A stretch of 64,000 nt of DNA, from positions 70,001-134,000 of the forward strand of contig JAODUO010000545.1 in assembly GCA_025642075.2 (NCBI GenBank), given 5' to 3'. Below are positions 33,562 to 49,460 of the stretch, in pieces (the stretch's first letter is position 1; the number at the start of each line of letters is the position of its first letter). Under the pieces are notes generated by a model. That model was not told the origin of the DNA and did no database searches. It worked only from the letters and a program-made list of their open reading frames with translations. Both the position numbers and the translations under genes were made by a program. The stretch is from Ridgeia piscesae. Taxonomy: Eukaryota > Annelida > Polychaeta > Sabellida > Siboglinidae.

Positions 33562-35851
33562 TGGTAGGTGGTGGTCTGGTAGGGGTTGGTGACTCTGGTA
33601 GGTTGGTGGCTCTGGTAGGTTGGTGGCTCTGGTAGGTTGGTGACTCTGGTAGGTTGGTGACTCTGGTAGGTTGGTGACTCTGGTAGGTTGGTGGCTCTGG
33701 TAGGTTGGTGACTCTGGTAGGTTGGTGCTCTGGTAGGTTGGTGACTCTGGTAGGTTGGTGACTCTGGTAGGTTGGTGACTCTGGTAGGTTGGTGGCTCTG
33801 GTAGGTTGGTGACTCTGGTAGGTTGGTGACTCTGGTAGGTTGGTGACTCTGGTAGGTTGGTGACTCTGGTAGGTTGGTGACTCTGGTAGGTTGGTGACTC
33901 TGGTAGGTTGGTGACTCTGGTAGGTTGGTGACTCTGGTAGGTTGGTGACTCTGGTAGGTTGGTGACTCTGGTAGGTTGGTGACTCTGGTAGGTTGGTGAC
34001 TCTGGTAGGTTGGTGACTCTGGTAGGTTGGTGACTCTGGTAGGTTGGTGACTCTGGTAGGTTGGTGACTCTGGTAGGTTGGTGACTCTGGTAGGTTGGTG
34101 ACTCTGGTAGGTTGGTGACTCTGGTAGGTTGGTGACTCTGGTAGGTTGGTGACTCTGGTAGGTTGGTGACTCTGGTAGGTTGGTGACTCTGGTAGGTTGG
34201 TGACTCTGGTGGGTTGGTGGCTCTGGTAGGTTGGTGGCTCTGGTAGGTTGGTGACTCTGGTAGGTTGGTGACTCTGGTAGGGGTTTGGGGACTCTGGTAG
34301 GTTGGTGACTCTGGTAGGTTGGTGACTCTGGTAGGGTTGGTGGCCCTTGTAGGGGTTTGGGGGCTCTGGTAGGTTGGTGACTCTGGTAGGTTGGTGACTC
34401 TGGTAGGTTGGTGACTCTGGTAGGTTGGTGACTCTGGTAGGTTGGTGGCTCTGGTAGGTTGGTGACTCTGGTAGGTTGGTGACTCTGGTAGGTTGGTGAC
34501 TCTGGTAGGTTGGTGACTCTGGTAGGTTGGTGACTCTGGTAGGTTGGTGGCTCTGGTAGGTTGGTGACTCTGGTAGGTTGGTGACTCTGGTAGGTTGGTG
34601 GCTCTGGTAGGTTGGTGGCTCTGGTAGGTTGGTGGCTCTGGTAGGTTGGTGACTCTGGTAGGTTGGTGACTCTGGTAGGTTGGTGACTCTGGTAGGTTGG
34701 TGACTCTGGTAGGTTGGTGACTCTGGTAGGTTGGTGACTCTGGTAGGTTGGTGACTCTGGTAGGTTGGTGACTCTGGTAGGTTGGTGGCTCTGGTAGGTT
34801 GGTGGCTCTGGTAGGTTGGTGACTCTGGTGGGTTGGTGACTCTGGTGGGTTGGTGACTCTGGTGGGTTGGTGGCTCTGGTAGGTTGGTGACTCTGGTAGG
34901 TTGGTGACTCTGGTAGGTTGGTGACTCTGGTAGGTTGGTGACTCTGGTAGGTTGGTGGCTCTGGTGGTTGGTGACTCTGGTAGGTTGGTGACTCTGGTAG
35001 GTTGGTGACTCTGGTAGGTTGGTGACTCTGGTAGGTTGGTGACTCTGGTAGGTTGGTGACTCTGGTAGGTTGGTGACTCTGGTAGGTTGGTGACTCTGGT
35101 AGGTTGGTGACTCTGGTAGGTTGGTGGCTCTGGTAGGTTGGTGACTCTGGTAGGTTGGTGACTCTGGTAGGTTGGTGACTCTGGTAGGTTGGTGACTCTG
35201 GTAGGTTGGTGACTCTGGTAGGTTGGTGACTCTGGTAGGGGTTTGGGGGCTCTGGTAGGTTTTGGGGACTCTGGTAGGTTGGTGACTCTGGTAGGTTGGT
35301 GACTCTGGTAGGTTGGTGACTCTGGTAGGTTGGTGACTCTGGTAGGTTGGTGACTCTGGTAGGTTGGTGGCTCTGGTAGGTTGGTGACTCTGGTAGGTTG
35401 GTGGCTCTGGTAGGTTGGTGACTCTGGTAGGTTGGTGACTCTGGTAGGTTGGTGACTCTGGTAGGTTGGTGACTCTGGTAGGTTGGTGACTCTGGTTGGG
35501 GGTTGGTGACTCTGGTAGGTTGGTGACTCTGGTAGGTTGGTGACTCTGGTAGGTTGGTGGCTCTGGTAGGTTGGTGCTCTGGTAGGTTGGTGGCTCTGGT
35601 TTGGGTTGGGTGGGCTCTGGTAGGTTGGTGACTCTGGTAGGTTGGTGGCTCTGGTAGGTTGGTGACTCTGGTAGGTTGGTGACTCTGGTAGGTTGGTGAC
35701 TCTGGTAGGTTGGTGACTCTGGTAGGTTGGTGACTCTGGTAGGTTGGTGACTCTGGTAGGTTGGTGACTCTGGTAGGTTGGTGACTCTGGTAGGTTGGTG
35801 GCTCTGGTAGGTTGGTGACTCTGGTAGGTTGGTGGGTCTGGTGGGAGGTCC
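33562..35851. repeat. 17-bp G-rich satellite, block A
   Basis: About 134 tandem units of GGTAGGTTGGTGACTCT, with a common variant GTGGCTCT and rarer GTGGGTTGG. Occasional indels occur (for example near 34280, 34335, 35235, 35590). Because 17 is not a multiple of 3, the minus strand reads as a 17-residue peptide repeat (PTYQSHQPTRVTNLPES) in every frame, producing a 787-codon open frame. This is a periodicity artefact, not a supported gene. Confidence 0.97.
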
Positions 35852-36298
35852 AGGTTTCTTGGGAGGTTTCTCATTTATTTTAATTGTGCACTGGTATTGG
35901 TGACTCTGGATTGTGACTCGGTACGGTGGTAACTTTGGGTTGTGCTCTTAGTTGGTGACTTTAGTTGGAGAAACTGGGAGAACTGGTTCTGGAGATTGGT
36001 GACAACAGTTTGACTCGGTATCGGTGAAATCTGATGGCTTTGGGCCAATCTGCTAGGTTTAGCTCGATAGATTGGTGACTTTGGTTCGGTGAAACTGATT
36101 CCAATGCTCTGTAGGTTTGACTCTTGATTGATCTGGTATTGTCCGAATCAGATTGCTTGATTTAGTTGGCGAATTGGAGATTGCCTGAATCTGGTAAAGG
36201 GTTTAACCTGGTAAAGGGTTTACCCGGTAGTGATTTGGTATTAGCCCTGCCTCTTATTCTAGCCTTATGGTGGCACATGGGTATAGGTATAACTGTAG
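35852..36298. repeat. Spacer 1 between satellite blocks (satellite-overwritten copy)
   Basis: About 450 bp, collinear with spacer 2 (37928-38370). Shared phrases include TTTCTCAT...TTTTAATT near the start and CACATGGGTATAGGTATAAC near the end. Between them, spacer 1 carries many inserted GGTGAC, TTGGTGACT and GGTAGGTTT words absent from spacer 2. Confidence 0.85.
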
Positions 36299-37927
36299 TT
36301 GGTGCCTGGTAGGTTGGTGACTCTGGTAGGTTGGTGACTCTGGTAGGTTGGTGACTCTGATAGGTTGGTGACTCTGGTAGGTTGGTGACTCTGGTAGGTT
36401 GGTGACTCTGGTAGGTTGGTGACTCTGGTAGGTTGGTGGCTCTGGTAGGTTGGTGGCTCTGGTAGGTTGGTGACTCTGGTAGGTTGGTGACTCTGGTAGG
36501 TTGGTGACTCTGGTAGGTTGGTGGCTCTGGTAGGTTGGTGACTCTGGTAGGTTGGTGACTCTGGTAGGTTGGTGGCTCTGGTAGGTTGGTGGCTCTGGTA
36601 GGTTGGTGACTCTGGTAGGTTGGTGACTCTGGTAGGTTGGTGGCTCTGGTAGGTTGGTGGCTCTGGTAGGTTGGTGGCTCTGGTAGGTTGGTGACTCTGG
36701 TAGGTTGGTGACTCTGGTAGGTTGGTGGCTCTGGTAGGTTGGTGGCTCTGGTAGGTTGGTGGCTCTGGTAGGTTGGTGACTCTGGTAGGTTGGTGACTCT
36801 GGTAGGTTGGTGGCTCTGGTAGGTTGGTGGCTCTGGTAGGTTGGTGACTCTGGTAGGTTGGTGGCTCTGGTAGGTTGGTGACTCTGGTAGGTTGGTGACT
36901 CTGGTAGGTTGGTGACTCTGGTAGGTGGTGACCTTGTGTGACTCTGGTAGGTTGGTGACTCTGGTAGGTTGGTGGCTCTGGTAGGTTGGTGGCTCTGGTA
37001 GGTTGGTGACTCTGGTAGGTTGGTGACTCTGGTAGGTTGGTGACTCTGGTAGGTTGGTGACTCTGGTAGGTTGGTGGCTCTGGTAGGTTGGTGGCTCTGG
37101 TAGGTTGGTGGCTCTGGTAGGTTGGTGACTCTGGTAGGTTGGTGACTCTGGTAGGTTGGTGACTCTGGTAGGTTGGTGGCTCTGGTAGGTTGGTGACTCT
37201 GGTGGGTTGGTGACTCTGGTAGGTTGGTGGCTCTGGTAGGTTGGTGACTCTGGTAGGTTGGTGACTCTGGTGGGTTGGTGACTCTGGTAGGTTGGTGACT
37301 CTGGTAGGTTGGTGACTCTGGTAGGTTGGTGACTCTGGTAGGTTGGTGACTCTGGTGGGTTGGTGACTCTGGTAGGTTGGTGACTCTGGTAGGTTGGTGA
37401 CTCTGGTGGTTGGTGACTCTGGTAGGTTGGTGACTCTGGTGGGTTGGTGACTCTGGTAGGTTGGTGCTCTGGTAGGTTGGTGACTCTGGTGGGTTGGTGA
37501 CTCTGGTAGGTTGGTGCTCTGGTAGGTTGGTGGCTCTGGTAGGTTGGTGACTCTGGTAGGTTGGTGGCTCTGGTAGGTTGGTGACTCTGGTAGGTTGGTG
37601 GCTCTGGTAGGTTGGTGACTCTGGTAGGTTGGTGACTCTGGTAGGTTGGTGGCTCTGGTAGGTTGGTGACTCTGGTAGGTTGGTGACTCTGGTAGGTTGG
37701 TGGCTCTGGTAGGTTGGTGACTCTGGTAGGTTGGTGACTCTGGTAGGTTGGTGACTCTGGTAGGTTGGTGACTCTGGTGGGTTGGTGACTCTGGTAGGTT
37801 GGTGACTCTGGTAGGTTGGTGATTCTGGTAGGTTGGTGACTCTGGTAGGTTGGTGGCTCTGGTAGGTTGGTGACTCTGGTAGGTTGGTGACTCTGGTAGG
37901 TTGGTGACTCTGGTAGGTTGGTGACTG
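36299..37927. repeat. 17-bp G-rich satellite, block B
   Basis: About 96 units of the same 17-mer as block A, with a visibly higher share of the GTGGCTCT variant in the left half. One disruption (GGTGGTGACCTTGTGTGACTC) lies near 36925. Long minus-strand open frames (556-603 codons, all three frames) are repeat artefacts. Confidence 0.97.
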
Positions 37928-38370
37928 GTGAACATCCATGTTTCTTGAAATTTCTCATTATTTTAATTTTCACAGCATTTTGAAGTGGATTTTCACCACA
38001 CGTATAACTTTGTGTTCATCTTCACAACATTTTCAATGGAGCAAACTGTAGAACTGGTTGTGGAATTAAACAAACAGTTGACTCGAGTATCGAGTAAGCA
38101 ACTCTGATGGCTGTTCCAATACTGCTTCTTTAGCATTGATAGATTCCGACTTTGGTTCCATTCAAACTGATTCCAATCCCATCACTTTCATGTTGATTGA
38201 TTCGATTTCCGAAATCAGATTCAGCCTTCGATTTCATTTCCCGAATTGAGATTGCCCTGAATCTTTAAAGGGTTTAACCGATAAGTGTTTACAGAAACAG
38301 AATTTTTTATTAGCACCTGCCTCTTCATTCTAGCCTATCATCACACATGGGTATAGGTATAACTGTCAGA
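37928..38370. repeat. Spacer 2, homologous to spacer 1
   Basis: This copy lacks satellite words and reads as ordinary AT-rich sequence, continuing into unique DNA at about 38360 after GGTATAGGTATAACTGT. It probably represents the less altered form of the duplicated spacer. Confidence 0.8.
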
Positions 38371-40422
38371 TCATCCTGCCTCGTAGCACGATTATAATGG
38401 GTTAACAGTAGACACCATTATTCCTCAGGTTCAAGGCAATTTATACATTTAGCCACTGTGTGGGATCTTTGACTTCCGTGCAAAGACTTTTTCAGACACT
38501 AAGTAGAAGCAGCCAACGGCTATTAGTATCTTTCAACTCAAAGACATGACCAGCTTCCTTCCTGTATGTCAGTGCCGAAACAGATTCTGTTGAACTTTTT
38601 ATGAGATGACTTGAGACGGCTTCCTGAAGCGAATTAGGATCTTGATCTTCTGGTCTGGAGATGAGCAGCTTTTCTATGATCCATTCGCATGCTGGAGTTT
38701 TGTGTGAAAATTTTCACGAATTTGGAAGAATAATGACATGGTGTGGTTGACATGTTGAAGTGTTTTGTATTTGTAGTTGTGTATTAAGATTAAGAACATT
38801 ATATTATTATGTAATTGCTGAGTGTTGTTTTCCCAAACTGTTAAGTAAGAACAAAAACAAGAGACACTATTATTCCTTCGGTCCAAGGCAGTTTATGTTA
38901 AAAATGTGTCGAACTGTTATTCAAAATGTTTGTGTACAGAAAGACAAAGCAGTTAATAAAACATTAGACTGTTTTATTTTAAAATATGCAAATGTCACAG
39001 AGTACAAAAACTATCAAAAATTGGCCTAGTTCACAAATTGGCTTTTACACGGTCTTCCTCAAGACTGAGTCCATTTTTAGTATTAAAATAACACCGGTTT
39101 TTAAAAGGAGTAATAATATAAGTTAGTTTAACTATAATAAGTATGATCACTTGTTAAGAAAGTTCCGTTTACTTTTAAATAGGCAGCTCTACTGCAAAAC
39201 AACCAGGAGCCTTACACTGTACCGTACCTTTGCCTGGATGGTACAGTTGAACATAATATAGCACAACTTTCCATTTAACAACCATGTTTAACAGCTAAAT
39301 ATGCACCCTTCAACCTCCCAGCTGCCCAGTCAAGCAGGGAGAGAGTATGAAAGAAAAGATCACCAACTACGGTTGCATTTACAAACAAACTAGTCATGCA
39401 CGTGAACCAAACATGATGTTTGGAAGATGATATTTACACACGATAAACTGTATCATCTAGATATCGCAGACAGCTTTCAGCGGTGATCATCGTCCTAAAT
39501 GTTCTGTCAGTCTTCATCAGATGTGTCTGGCGTAACGCTGAGGACGATATCTTCTTACATCATCGCAGGAGCATTGTTTTAAATTGGGTTGGAAACTTCA
39601 AGTCAATGGACCGGAGATAGCGTTGAGGACAGTAACGATATGTGACTGCGACTGGAACAGGAGTGTCTGCCTGACAGATTGTGTAACCATCCCCCATGAC
39701 CCGTGACACACGACTGTCACATGTGACAATGTGACACGTGACGGTGACATCTAGTTGTTGTAGGGCGTTACGGATTACAGAGCTCAAACTTTTTGCTGGG
39801 TTTGTTATCGCTGGGTAATCACTGAGCATGGAGACAGGAGAACAGGAACTTGGCAGTTCGCAGAACTCCGACAGAGCGACGGGCACCGCTCCGTATACTG
39901 CACAGGATGTCACATGTTTGTTGTCACTCATTGGTGTCTTGTGTGATACAGAAAATGTTACTGGTAGATGACAAAATAAATATTTACATTGATCATAACG
40001 TTCTGCTCCAGACTCCAATTATGATCACCACAAGGAACAATGGATCGATGAAGTGATATAAATGTAATAGTAATTGAAATTATTTTGTAATAATGTTTGT
40101 TAACTTTCTTATCTTTAAATTGCTTCCCGACCAATATCGGTTGTCTAGCAAACATTAGCTGTGTGGAAGGCTGATTTTTTTATTAATGTGATTGTGAAAG
40201 CAATCTTCTCTTGGAGGCAATTTCTTCTCTTGTTGTGCCATTAAATAAAATACTCCTTTCTCATTTATGTTTGTCTAACTTGCCCGTGAGAAATCCCCCA
40301 CAACCACCACCATTAAAAATCAACCACCTTCACCTTAGCAATACAACATCATCAGTCCACCATGATTGGAAATTCACTGTTGAATTTGGGATCCACCACG
40401 ACCACCAACCACCATTAGATTA
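38371..40422. other. Intron 2 sequence without recognised genes
   Basis: Unique-looking. The minus-strand open frame 39560-40018 (152 codons) has no recognised domain. At 39700-39750 there is a dense run of GTGACA/TGTCAC words. Confidence 0.5.
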
Positions 40423-40763
40423 CAGATTAACCACCAACACCACCATTATAGATCCCCAACACCACCACTATTACAGATTAACCACAAACACCACCATTAT
40501 AGATCCCCAACACCACCACTATTACAGATTAACCACCAACACCACCATTATAGATCCCCCAACACCACCACTATTACAGATTAACCACCAACACCACCAT
40601 TATAGATCCCCCAACACCACCACTATTACAGATTAACCACCAACACTACCATTATAGATCCCCCAACACCACCACTATTACAGATTAACCACCAACACTA
40701 CCATTATAGATCCCCCAACACCACCACTATTACAGATTAACCACCAACACCACCATTATAGAT
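40423..40763. repeat. 51-52-bp tandem array
   Basis: About 6.5 copies of a unit starting CAGATTAACCACCAACAC and ending CACCACCACTATTA, with unit starts at 40423, 40474, 40525, 40577 and so on. The one-base length difference is a C4/C5 change. Confidence 0.95.
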
Positions 40764-41490
40764 CATATACCATAACCACCATAAGACACCACAACCACCA
40801 TAAGACACTAACACCACCATCATAAGACACCACCACTACCACCACAAGACAACACTGCCACCATAAGATACCACCACTACCACCACTACGAACACTAGAC
40901 AACACTGCCACCATATGACACCACCACTACCACCACAAGACAACACTACCACCATAAGATACCACCACCACCGCTACCACTACCACCATAAGACACCACC
41001 ACTACCACCACTACGAACACTAGACAACACTACCACCATAAGACACCACCACTACCACCACTACGAACACTAGACAACACTACTACCATAAGACACCACC
41101 ACTACCACCACTACGAACACTAGACAACACTACCACCATAAGACACCACCACTACGAACACTAGACAACACTACCACCATAAGACACCACCACTACCACC
41201 ACTACGAACACTAGACAACACTACCACCATAAGACACCACCACTACCACCACTACGAACACTAGACAACACTACCACCATAAGACACCACCACTACCACC
41301 ACAAGACAACACTGCCACCATAAGATACCACCACCACCGCTACCACTACCACCATAAGACACCACCACTACCACCACTACGGACACTAGACAACACTACC
41401 TCCATAAGACACCACTACTACCACCACTACGAACACTAGACAACACTACCACCATAAGACACCACCACTACCACCACTACAAACACTAGA
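40764..41490. repeat. 50-bp CAC-rich tandem array
   Basis: Units contain CCACTACGAACACTAGACAA followed by CACTACCACCATAAGACA, with several shortened or rearranged copies (for example around 40850-40990 and 41300-41370). The flanking arrays share the ACCACC core. Confidence 0.9.
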
Positions 41491-41845
41491 CACCACCACT
41501 ACCACCACCATAAGACACCACCACCACCACCACCACCACTACCACCACCACCACCATCATACGAAAACCACCAACATATAAGACACTTCCACCACCATAA
41601 GACACCTCCACTGACATAAGACACCACCACCACCATAAGACACCTCCACCACCATAAGACACCTCCACTGACATAAGACACCACCACCACCATAAGACAC
41701 TTCCACCACCATAAGACACCTCCACTGACATAAGACACCACCACCACCATAAGACACCACCACTACCATAAAACACCACCACCACCATAAGACACCTCCA
41801 CCACCATAAGACACCACCACCACCATAACACACCTCCACCACTAC
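41491..41845. repeat. CAC/CCACCATAAGACA minisatellite
   Basis: Repeats of CACCACCATAAGACACC alternating with CTCCACTGACATAAGACACC, plus a pure CAC run at about 41517-41556. Read on the minus strand it gives Gly/Val/Trp-rich open frames (for example 41486-42076), judged spurious. Confidence 0.9.
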
Positions 41846-43176
41846 CACCATTGACAGACAGCACAGTAGCCATGCAGTGGGCCCAGATGTAACCCATAAG
41901 AATGATAAGTGAAGACATCCAAGGCCCGGACCTGTTATCAGGGTCATCGGTGGCACTAGCAAAAACACAGGATGGGGAGAATGTCCCACCAGCCTGGGTT
42001 CTTGGGAGAGGGAGGCAGGAAACATGACACAGGATGAAGCACTTGTTATGTATTCCTGCCCCTGATGGAATGACATTCCAGACGGTCTGTCATCCTGTCT
42101 CTACAAGTGTCACCTATTGTATTGATCCATGCTTGTAAACAGGCACTTGGTCATTGAAAACGATATGCAAGATTAACCGAGAAAATCACCCCCATTATGG
42201 CAGGTGCTTCAGGGAGTTGAACCCCAGAATGTTTTATTCAGCAATTCTAAATAAATGTGACAGAGTTTTAAAATAAAATGCACCATTGAGCATTACGATA
42301 AATATAGTTTATTCAAATGTGTTTGTAGTGTATATAAAGAACATTGAGTTGGCGTCGACTACTAATGTTGCAAAACAGAGCCAGTGACCAATACAGGTGC
42401 ACAAAGGGCTTTGGTGTAGATTATTTATAACTTTTGGGCTTTAGGCCAAAGTACGGAACTGTGGAGAAACTTACAGATCTTTTGATTTGTAAAAAAATTC
42501 ACGGTTACTTTAGGCTAATAAAACAACTACTTGTATTTTACAGGACTAATGATCTCAGTTTCACTAGCGTATATAAAAAGTCAACGTAAGTTTTTACATA
42601 TGTAACAGTTTTCAGTCCTTAAAACAGCACTTTATACCTGTCGAAGATATTGACAGGTATAAAGTTAGTGTGATCAAACAACCTTTGACTCTGGTGCAGG
42701 ACAACTAATGATATTATGATTTCATATACTAAAACATACAGAAACGCAAACTGAGTATTGGTTAAGAGTAATTATCCTTTGAAAACTATTTCAGTTGTAT
42801 TTGTGTCTAGAAGCTCACAGTGAAAATAATTCATCCAGTACATGGATCAGTGCAATGTTTGTGTTGACCCAGTATCGAGTACCTTTTACATTGCAACTCG
42901 TGTTAATTTAATCATCAACCAATTTTACATATCTCATATATGTGTTGTCTGCAAAACACCTGTCATGCATACCGTGAAGTGCATGCACACCTGAGTTTGC
43001 CAGACGCGCCAGAAAATATGTGGCTATGGTTAAATAAATAGTTTGTAAGTGCACTCATGTGTCACTCAGATGTGTAGATATATGCATTGTGACAAATGTT
43101 AAGTATGGAGGAAATTATTATTTTCTCTGCACAGTGTGAGAGTTGGTCTTAAGTTCACAAAGTGTAATGAACATAA
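41846..43176. other. Intron 2 sequence without recognised features
   Basis: AT-rich unique sequence with no supported gene. Confidence 0.55.
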
Positions 43177-43180
43177 TGTA

Positions 43181-43265
<85 letters not shown>

Positions 43266-43268
43266 ATA

Positions 43269-43354
<86 letters not shown>

Positions 43355-43400
43355 TACATATATACATATATATATACTTATATATATATATATATATTAG
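43177..43400. repeat. Long composite (AT)n tract
   Basis: About 220 bp of AT dinucleotides with a few TTATAT, TTTTATAT and ATGTATAC interruptions. Confidence 0.95.
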
Positions 43401-46420
<3,020 letters not shown>

Positions 46421-46537
46421 TGGACGGGCATGACACTGGGCGCCGCCATGAGGAAGATGGAGAGGCGAGACGAATGGAGGCAGCCGGTTGCCAGGTCATC
46501 TGTGGCGCCCCAACGGTCCACTAAGACTACGGGATAG
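46421..46537 (+). pseudogene. LINE ORF2 3'-end fragment (C-terminus of reverse-transcriptase polyprotein)
   Basis: Read in frame, this gives WTGMTLGAAMRKMERRDEW, then RQPVARSSVAPQR, and a TAG stop. The pattern W-T-G-x-T-L...R-x-x-W-R-x-x-V is familiar from the C-terminal tail of non-LTR retrotransposon ORF2 proteins in invertebrates. Only about 38 codons are recognisable; upstream sequence is ordinary AT-rich DNA, as expected of a 5'-truncated insertion. The segment is GC-rich relative to its flanks. The clade cannot be fixed. No complete enzyme is encoded. Confidence 0.6.
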
Positions 46538-48528
46538 GCAAGGCAAGGGATTCAAACAATAATTATTGCATAACACTTAGACGGTTTTTAAATTCAAATG
46601 AGATTTATTCATTACAACAAAATATTGTTCCTGTAGTAAATGACAACAATAGGGTTATAATAATTATAACAATTATTACAGAATTATGTTAAAATAAGTT
46701 CATTTAAGCTAACATAATGGGTAACCAAAAGTATAACTAATAAAATAAAGCAAAATTTTAATTGCAAATAAATTAATAAAACATAAATATAGTACTATAA
46801 TAATATTATTCAGTATAATATTTCATACCATTTCAAGAGGTTTTATATAAAAGTTGTGTGGGTAAAATTTGAAAAACAGTACCTGTTTAGTAAACACACA
46901 GACCTGTCAACGGGACCACCAGTCTCGGGAGCAGGGCTCCTGAAGGCAATGGGAGACAGATGAGGATGATTGCATAAACGTTTTTGCTGACCCGAATGAC
47001 ACAAGAAGACAGGGATGCCGATGAGACGTCAGATAACGTCCAGACACAACTTGTGTGTCGTTGTACTGCCAGACACGACGACAAGGACATCCCTTCGCGA
47101 CCACACCCGCCAGCGTGATTCACAGAAAGACAGCGATAAAAACTGCTCCTTACACTTTAGCCTGTCAGCAGGCCCTGCTCCATTCATCTAGCCACATTTA
47201 TTGTGACTGCTGTCCACATTTGTTTCATCAACAGTGTGGCTGTTGCCTGTCTATGGACAGAGGAGTCGTGTCATGTCCTAAACTTTGCCCTCCTCTGTCT
47301 CCTTGAGGGGCTTCAGAAGATGGAGGGAGGGAGGGAAGGAGTTTAGGAGAGATGGAGAGGGGTGGGCAGACGAACAAATTGACGTCCGGGTGGGCGGGCG
47401 GGCAGGCGGAGGGTAATAACTCCTGTTGTAGGAGAATATTCAAATTTGTTTTTAAGTCTGTTTTTAATACTATAAATTTAATTTGCCTTTTAATGTGAGA
47501 AAATTGCTTTATAATGATTATATTATTATTAAGATTTATTTTATTATAACTTTGTCTACAATAAATTAGTTTGTGATTTGTTAGTAAAATATTTATTGGT
47601 ATGGATAATACGTATACAGTGTACATCATTTTATTCTACGACATTATTCAGTCTGTTCTCTTATTTGCTCACTATAAACTCAAATCTCTAGTTCCAAAGT
47701 TAGCAGAAGCTGGCCTTTGTGGAATGCATAGTAGTAATTGTCCGCATTGCATTAATTCAAATTTAACAAAGTGTAATACCGGAATGCAAGATTTGTTTAT
47801 AATCTGTTCATTTGCATAAGAGTAAATCGAAACATTGTAATTTGTTCATGTAATGCACAAGCTTTAACAAGCACTAACAAATAACAAATAACTAACACAG
47901 AAATTGAAATTCCTATTTCACATTACCAGAACTGCTTACTTTAAAGTTTCAAAGTAGAGCGTGTTTGCTGAAATATCAGTCACTTGCTTTAATATCCAAG
48001 TCAATGACATTGTTCTGACTGTCTTTCAGTGGCAGTTATTCAGTCTATTTTGCCAGCGATATCTTTGAATGCGTAACACATTCACAGATGCACGCTACTG
48101 CCCAGCCCAGATGCATCGATCTACTTAACATGAGGCCAGCACCAATTTAGACAGGTCCTGGGGAAAGCAAAATTACAATTTCACTGATTGCAACTTTGAT
48201 TGATAAACACAACAAAGGTCGACAGTTGCCAAGTTCTTTGTGACATTGTGATTTTATGTCGGCCCTGGTTTGCTTCTGGGCATGAGCAGTTGCAAAACAT
48301 AATTGTGATGTATTTAACGCTGAAAACCACCCGAGGGGTATGAGTCAACAAGCGAACACAATTTTTCAATCATCCATCTGTTGTATCCGTCTCCTATATA
48401 GGCTCTCTCTGGGTTTCCTAGTGGATGGTATTTGGCTACTAAACTTGTCTGTCTTTACAAGCATCCATTCTTCTATCAGTTCATCTGACTGTCTGTTTAT
48501 CCAATCACCCATCCAACTCTCCTGTCCA
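46538..48528. other. Intron 2 sequence without recognised genes
   Basis: AT-rich at 46560-46870. A GC-richer stretch at 46900-47420 carries short open frames on both strands with no known match and ends in a GGGCGGGC tract. AT-rich again to about 48100. Confidence 0.5.
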
Positions 48529-48684
48529 TCCGTCCTTCCGTCCTTCCGTCCTTCCGTCCTTCCGTCCTTCCGTCCTTCCGTCCTTCCGTCCTTCCTTCCG
48601 TCCTTCCGTCCGTCCGTCCGTCCGCCGTCCGTCCGTCCGTCCGTCCGTCCGTCCGTCCGTCCGTCCGTCCGTCCGTCCGTCCGT
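48529..48684. repeat. (CCTTCCGT)n and (CCGT)n microsatellite
   Basis: An octamer CCTTCCGT array passes at about 48598 into a pure CCGT tetramer array. Confidence 0.95.
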
Positions 48685-49460
48685 TTGACCTGTCAGGTTA
48701 TATCCTCAAACTTCAGCCCATATGTCTTTTACATTGTGTTGTCTGCTTTGTTAGTTTTTATCTTCAAAACTTGGCCTGTCTGTTTTCTTTTAGTTTGCTG
48801 ACCAGCTAATTGCTATCGTCAAAATGTTGTTCTTTATCTGGTCTGTTATTTTCATCCTCAGAAAGTTGGCCGTTTGTCTGACCTGTTTGTCTTAATCATC
48901 AATATTTTGGCTGGTACACCTCTCCCATGTGCCTGTCAACATAATGTTTGATGTGTCTCTCAGAAACAGATGGTGTGAATTGTGCAGACTTGTAGATGCA
49001 GCCACACTAGTCTCATTCTGCAGTGGACAGTAAAACATGTTAGCAGCATTACTTTGGGGTCTTGTCACTTAGTTTTTTACTTGTGCTTGATAGTCCAAGC
49101 CTTTATTCCCACAAAGGCATCTGCTAAACAGCTCCATGCTGCCCTAGACCCAGGAGACTGCTCCCCATTCATCAACACCCTTTCTGGGAGCTGGAAAGAT
49201 AAAGGGAGGTGATAAGGAGATAATTTGTGCAGGCTCTTCACTGGTGATGCTGGGTTTATTGGACAGACATGTGTACAGATCTGCCCTGGCTGTCTGCAGG
49301 TGATGCCATAAATCGCTGCTGATAGGGAGGACTGTATGAGGGGCTGATGAGCCCAGTGACAGACTGCAGCCATATTGTCCAGGAGAGACATCTGTGGAGA
49401 ACGCTGTAGGTGTCTTTCTGGCTTTCTGGCAGGCTTTTGGACAGGTTTTCAGAGAGGCTG
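48685..49460. other. Intron 2 sequence without recognised features
   Basis: Unique-looking; CTGTCTG words are frequent. No supported gene. Confidence 0.5.

Noticed and set aside
39560..40018. 152-codon minus-strand open frame
   Set aside because: No domain or family resemblance; Cys and Val content follows GTGACA-type words in the DNA.
41486..42076. Gly/Val/Trp-rich 196-codon minus-strand frame
   Set aside because: Most of it reads the CAC/CCATAAGACA minisatellite; the remainder is not recognisable as a protein.
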